Shown here in pieces: positions 63,607 to 64,000 of a DNA stretch of 64,000 nucleotides (positions are counted from its first letter, which is position 1; every line of letters begins with the position of its first letter). The position numbers were made by a program, and so were the translations under genes. The notes under the pieces are model-generated. The model saw nothing but the letters and a program-made list of their open reading frames with translations, ran no database searches and was not told where the DNA came from. The stretch spans positions 62,001-126,000 of the forward strand of contig NZ_WWCS01000005.1 in the NCBI RefSeq assembly GCF_009857535.1. Reading direction: 5' to 3'. Source of the stretch: Duganella margarita. Its GTDB lineage: Bacteria > Pseudomonadota > Gammaproteobacteria > Burkholderiales > Burkholderiaceae_D.

Positions 63607-63642
63607 AAGGGCGCACTTAGCGTAATCCCCTGCAGGGATTAC
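63607..63642 (-). other. Origin of transfer, IncQ/RSF1010-type nic region
   Basis: On the minus strand: GTAATCCC, loop TGCAG, GGGATTAC, then GC and TAAGTGCGCCCT (63608-63619). The stem next to TAAGTGCG|CCCT is exactly the layout of the RSF1010/R1162 oriT, where the MobA relaxase nicks between G and C. It lies between the divergent traD and relaxase genes. A further inverted repeat, GGGCG/CGCCC (63567-63581), lies on its other side. Confidence 0.8.
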
Positions 63643-63704
63643 CGTGCGGTCGCTGCGCGACAAAGTCAAAAACACAGACAACGACAACACCAACGGCGAA
63701 CACC

Positions 63705-64000
63705 ATGGCGATCTATCATCTGTCGGTGAAGGTTATCGGCCGTGCAGCTGGTCGCAGCGCGACCGCTGCCGCCGCCTATCGTGCGGCCGAAAAGATCGTC
63801 GATCAGCGCACTGGCCTCGTGCATGATTTCACCCGCAAGCGCGGTGTTGAACATACAGAGTTAGTGTTACCCGGCGGCACGCATGCCAGTCGCACCGACT
63901 TCTGGAACCGTGTCGAAACGCACCATAAGCGCGGCGACGCAGTGCTAGCGCGCGAAGTCGAAATCGCGTTGCCCGATGAACTGACGAAGGACGAACGACG
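63705..64000 (+). CDS. MobA/MobL (TraA-type) relaxase, 3' end outside window
   Basis: About 98 residues visible. MAIYHLSVKVIGRAAGRSATAAAAYRAAEKI is the MobA/MobL N-terminal signature with the catalytic Tyr region, followed by HDFTRKRGVEHTELVLP and FWNRVETHHKR..AREVEIALPDEL. It nicks the adjacent oriT and pilots transfer. The frame is open at the window end. It marks the start of a mobilizable or integrative element. Confidence 0.92.
   Translation, partial: MAIYHLSVKVIGRAAGRSATAAAAYRAAEKIVDQRTGLVHDFTRKRGVEHTELVLPGGTHASRTDFWNRVETHHKRGDAVLAREVEIALPDELTKDER

Noticed and set aside
1..64000. CRISPR arrays, rRNA operons, insertion sequences, prophage structural genes
   Set aside because: No regularly spaced repeats, rRNA-like sequence, transposase motifs or phage structural genes were seen; the VgrG/PAAR genes belong to a T6SS effector island.

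Overview
The window is GC-rich bacterial chromosome, most likely from a betaproteobacterium of the Oxalobacteraceae (Massilia/Duganella/Janthinobacterium type). This is inferred from the codon use, a PEP-CTERM protein, the orders phoH-ybeY / corC-lnt-glyQS-gmhB-plsC and yqgE-ruvX-pyrR-pyrB-pyrC', and a ChpA-like hybrid chemotaxis kinase. No species can be named from sequence reading alone.

Layout. 0-4.2 kb: the 3' part of a CheA-type hybrid kinase with three Hpt domains. 4.2-11.4 kb: photolyase, yqgE, ruvX, the pyrimidine genes pyrR-pyrB-pyrC' (the dihydroorotase-like protein lacks its metal ligands), an acyltransferase and apaH. 11.4-18.5 kb: surface polysaccharide and LPS genes rfbB-rfbA, a WecA-like transferase, phosphomannomutase, waaC and waaA. 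18.5-23 kb: a small zinc-finger protein, a patatin-like protein, an M28 peptidase and a YgjP-like metallopeptidase. 22.3-31.6 kb: the minus-strand block phoH-ybeY // corC-lnt-glyQ-glyS-gmhB-plsC. It is interrupted between ybeY and corC by a plus-strand, AT-richer two-gene module: a papain-fold (glutamine-deamidase-like) toxin domain broken by a 2-nt frameshift, and an intact Imm35-type immunity gene.

31.7-37.4 kb: small regulators, HDOD and histidine kinase signalling genes, a PEP-CTERM protein and a ChaN-like lipoprotein with a thioredoxin. 37.4-42.4 kb: two MFS transporters (one hexuronate-type), a periplasmic aldose epimerase and a LacI regulator, with several inverted repeats in the promoters. 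42.4-46.9 kb: a hydroxyproline catabolic operon (epimerase, flavin oxidase, 2Fe-2S subunit, FAD subunit) transcribed divergently from a PAS-AraC regulator. 46.8-48.3 kb: a MASE1-GGDEF protein. 48.5-54.6 kb: an orphan type VI secretion effector island (VgrG, DUF4123 adaptor, DUF3304 candidate immunity protein, DUF2235 phospholipase, PAAR) whose centre is visibly AT-richer. 54.6-62.2 kb: a plant-polysaccharide locus (TonB receptor, GH105, DUF2264, GH35) on the minus strand with a LacI-type operator upstream.

62.6-64 kb: a decayed murein-endopeptidase-like gene and a strong terminator, then the edge of a mobilizable element with a TraD-like gene, an IncQ/RSF1010-type oriT and the start of a MobA/MobL relaxase. 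No rRNA, intact tRNA, CRISPR array or insertion sequence was found.

The most notable points are the toxin-immunity module inside a housekeeping operon with its precisely locatable frameshift, the oriT, the decayed peptidase next to the element edge, and the undescribed operator-like repeats.
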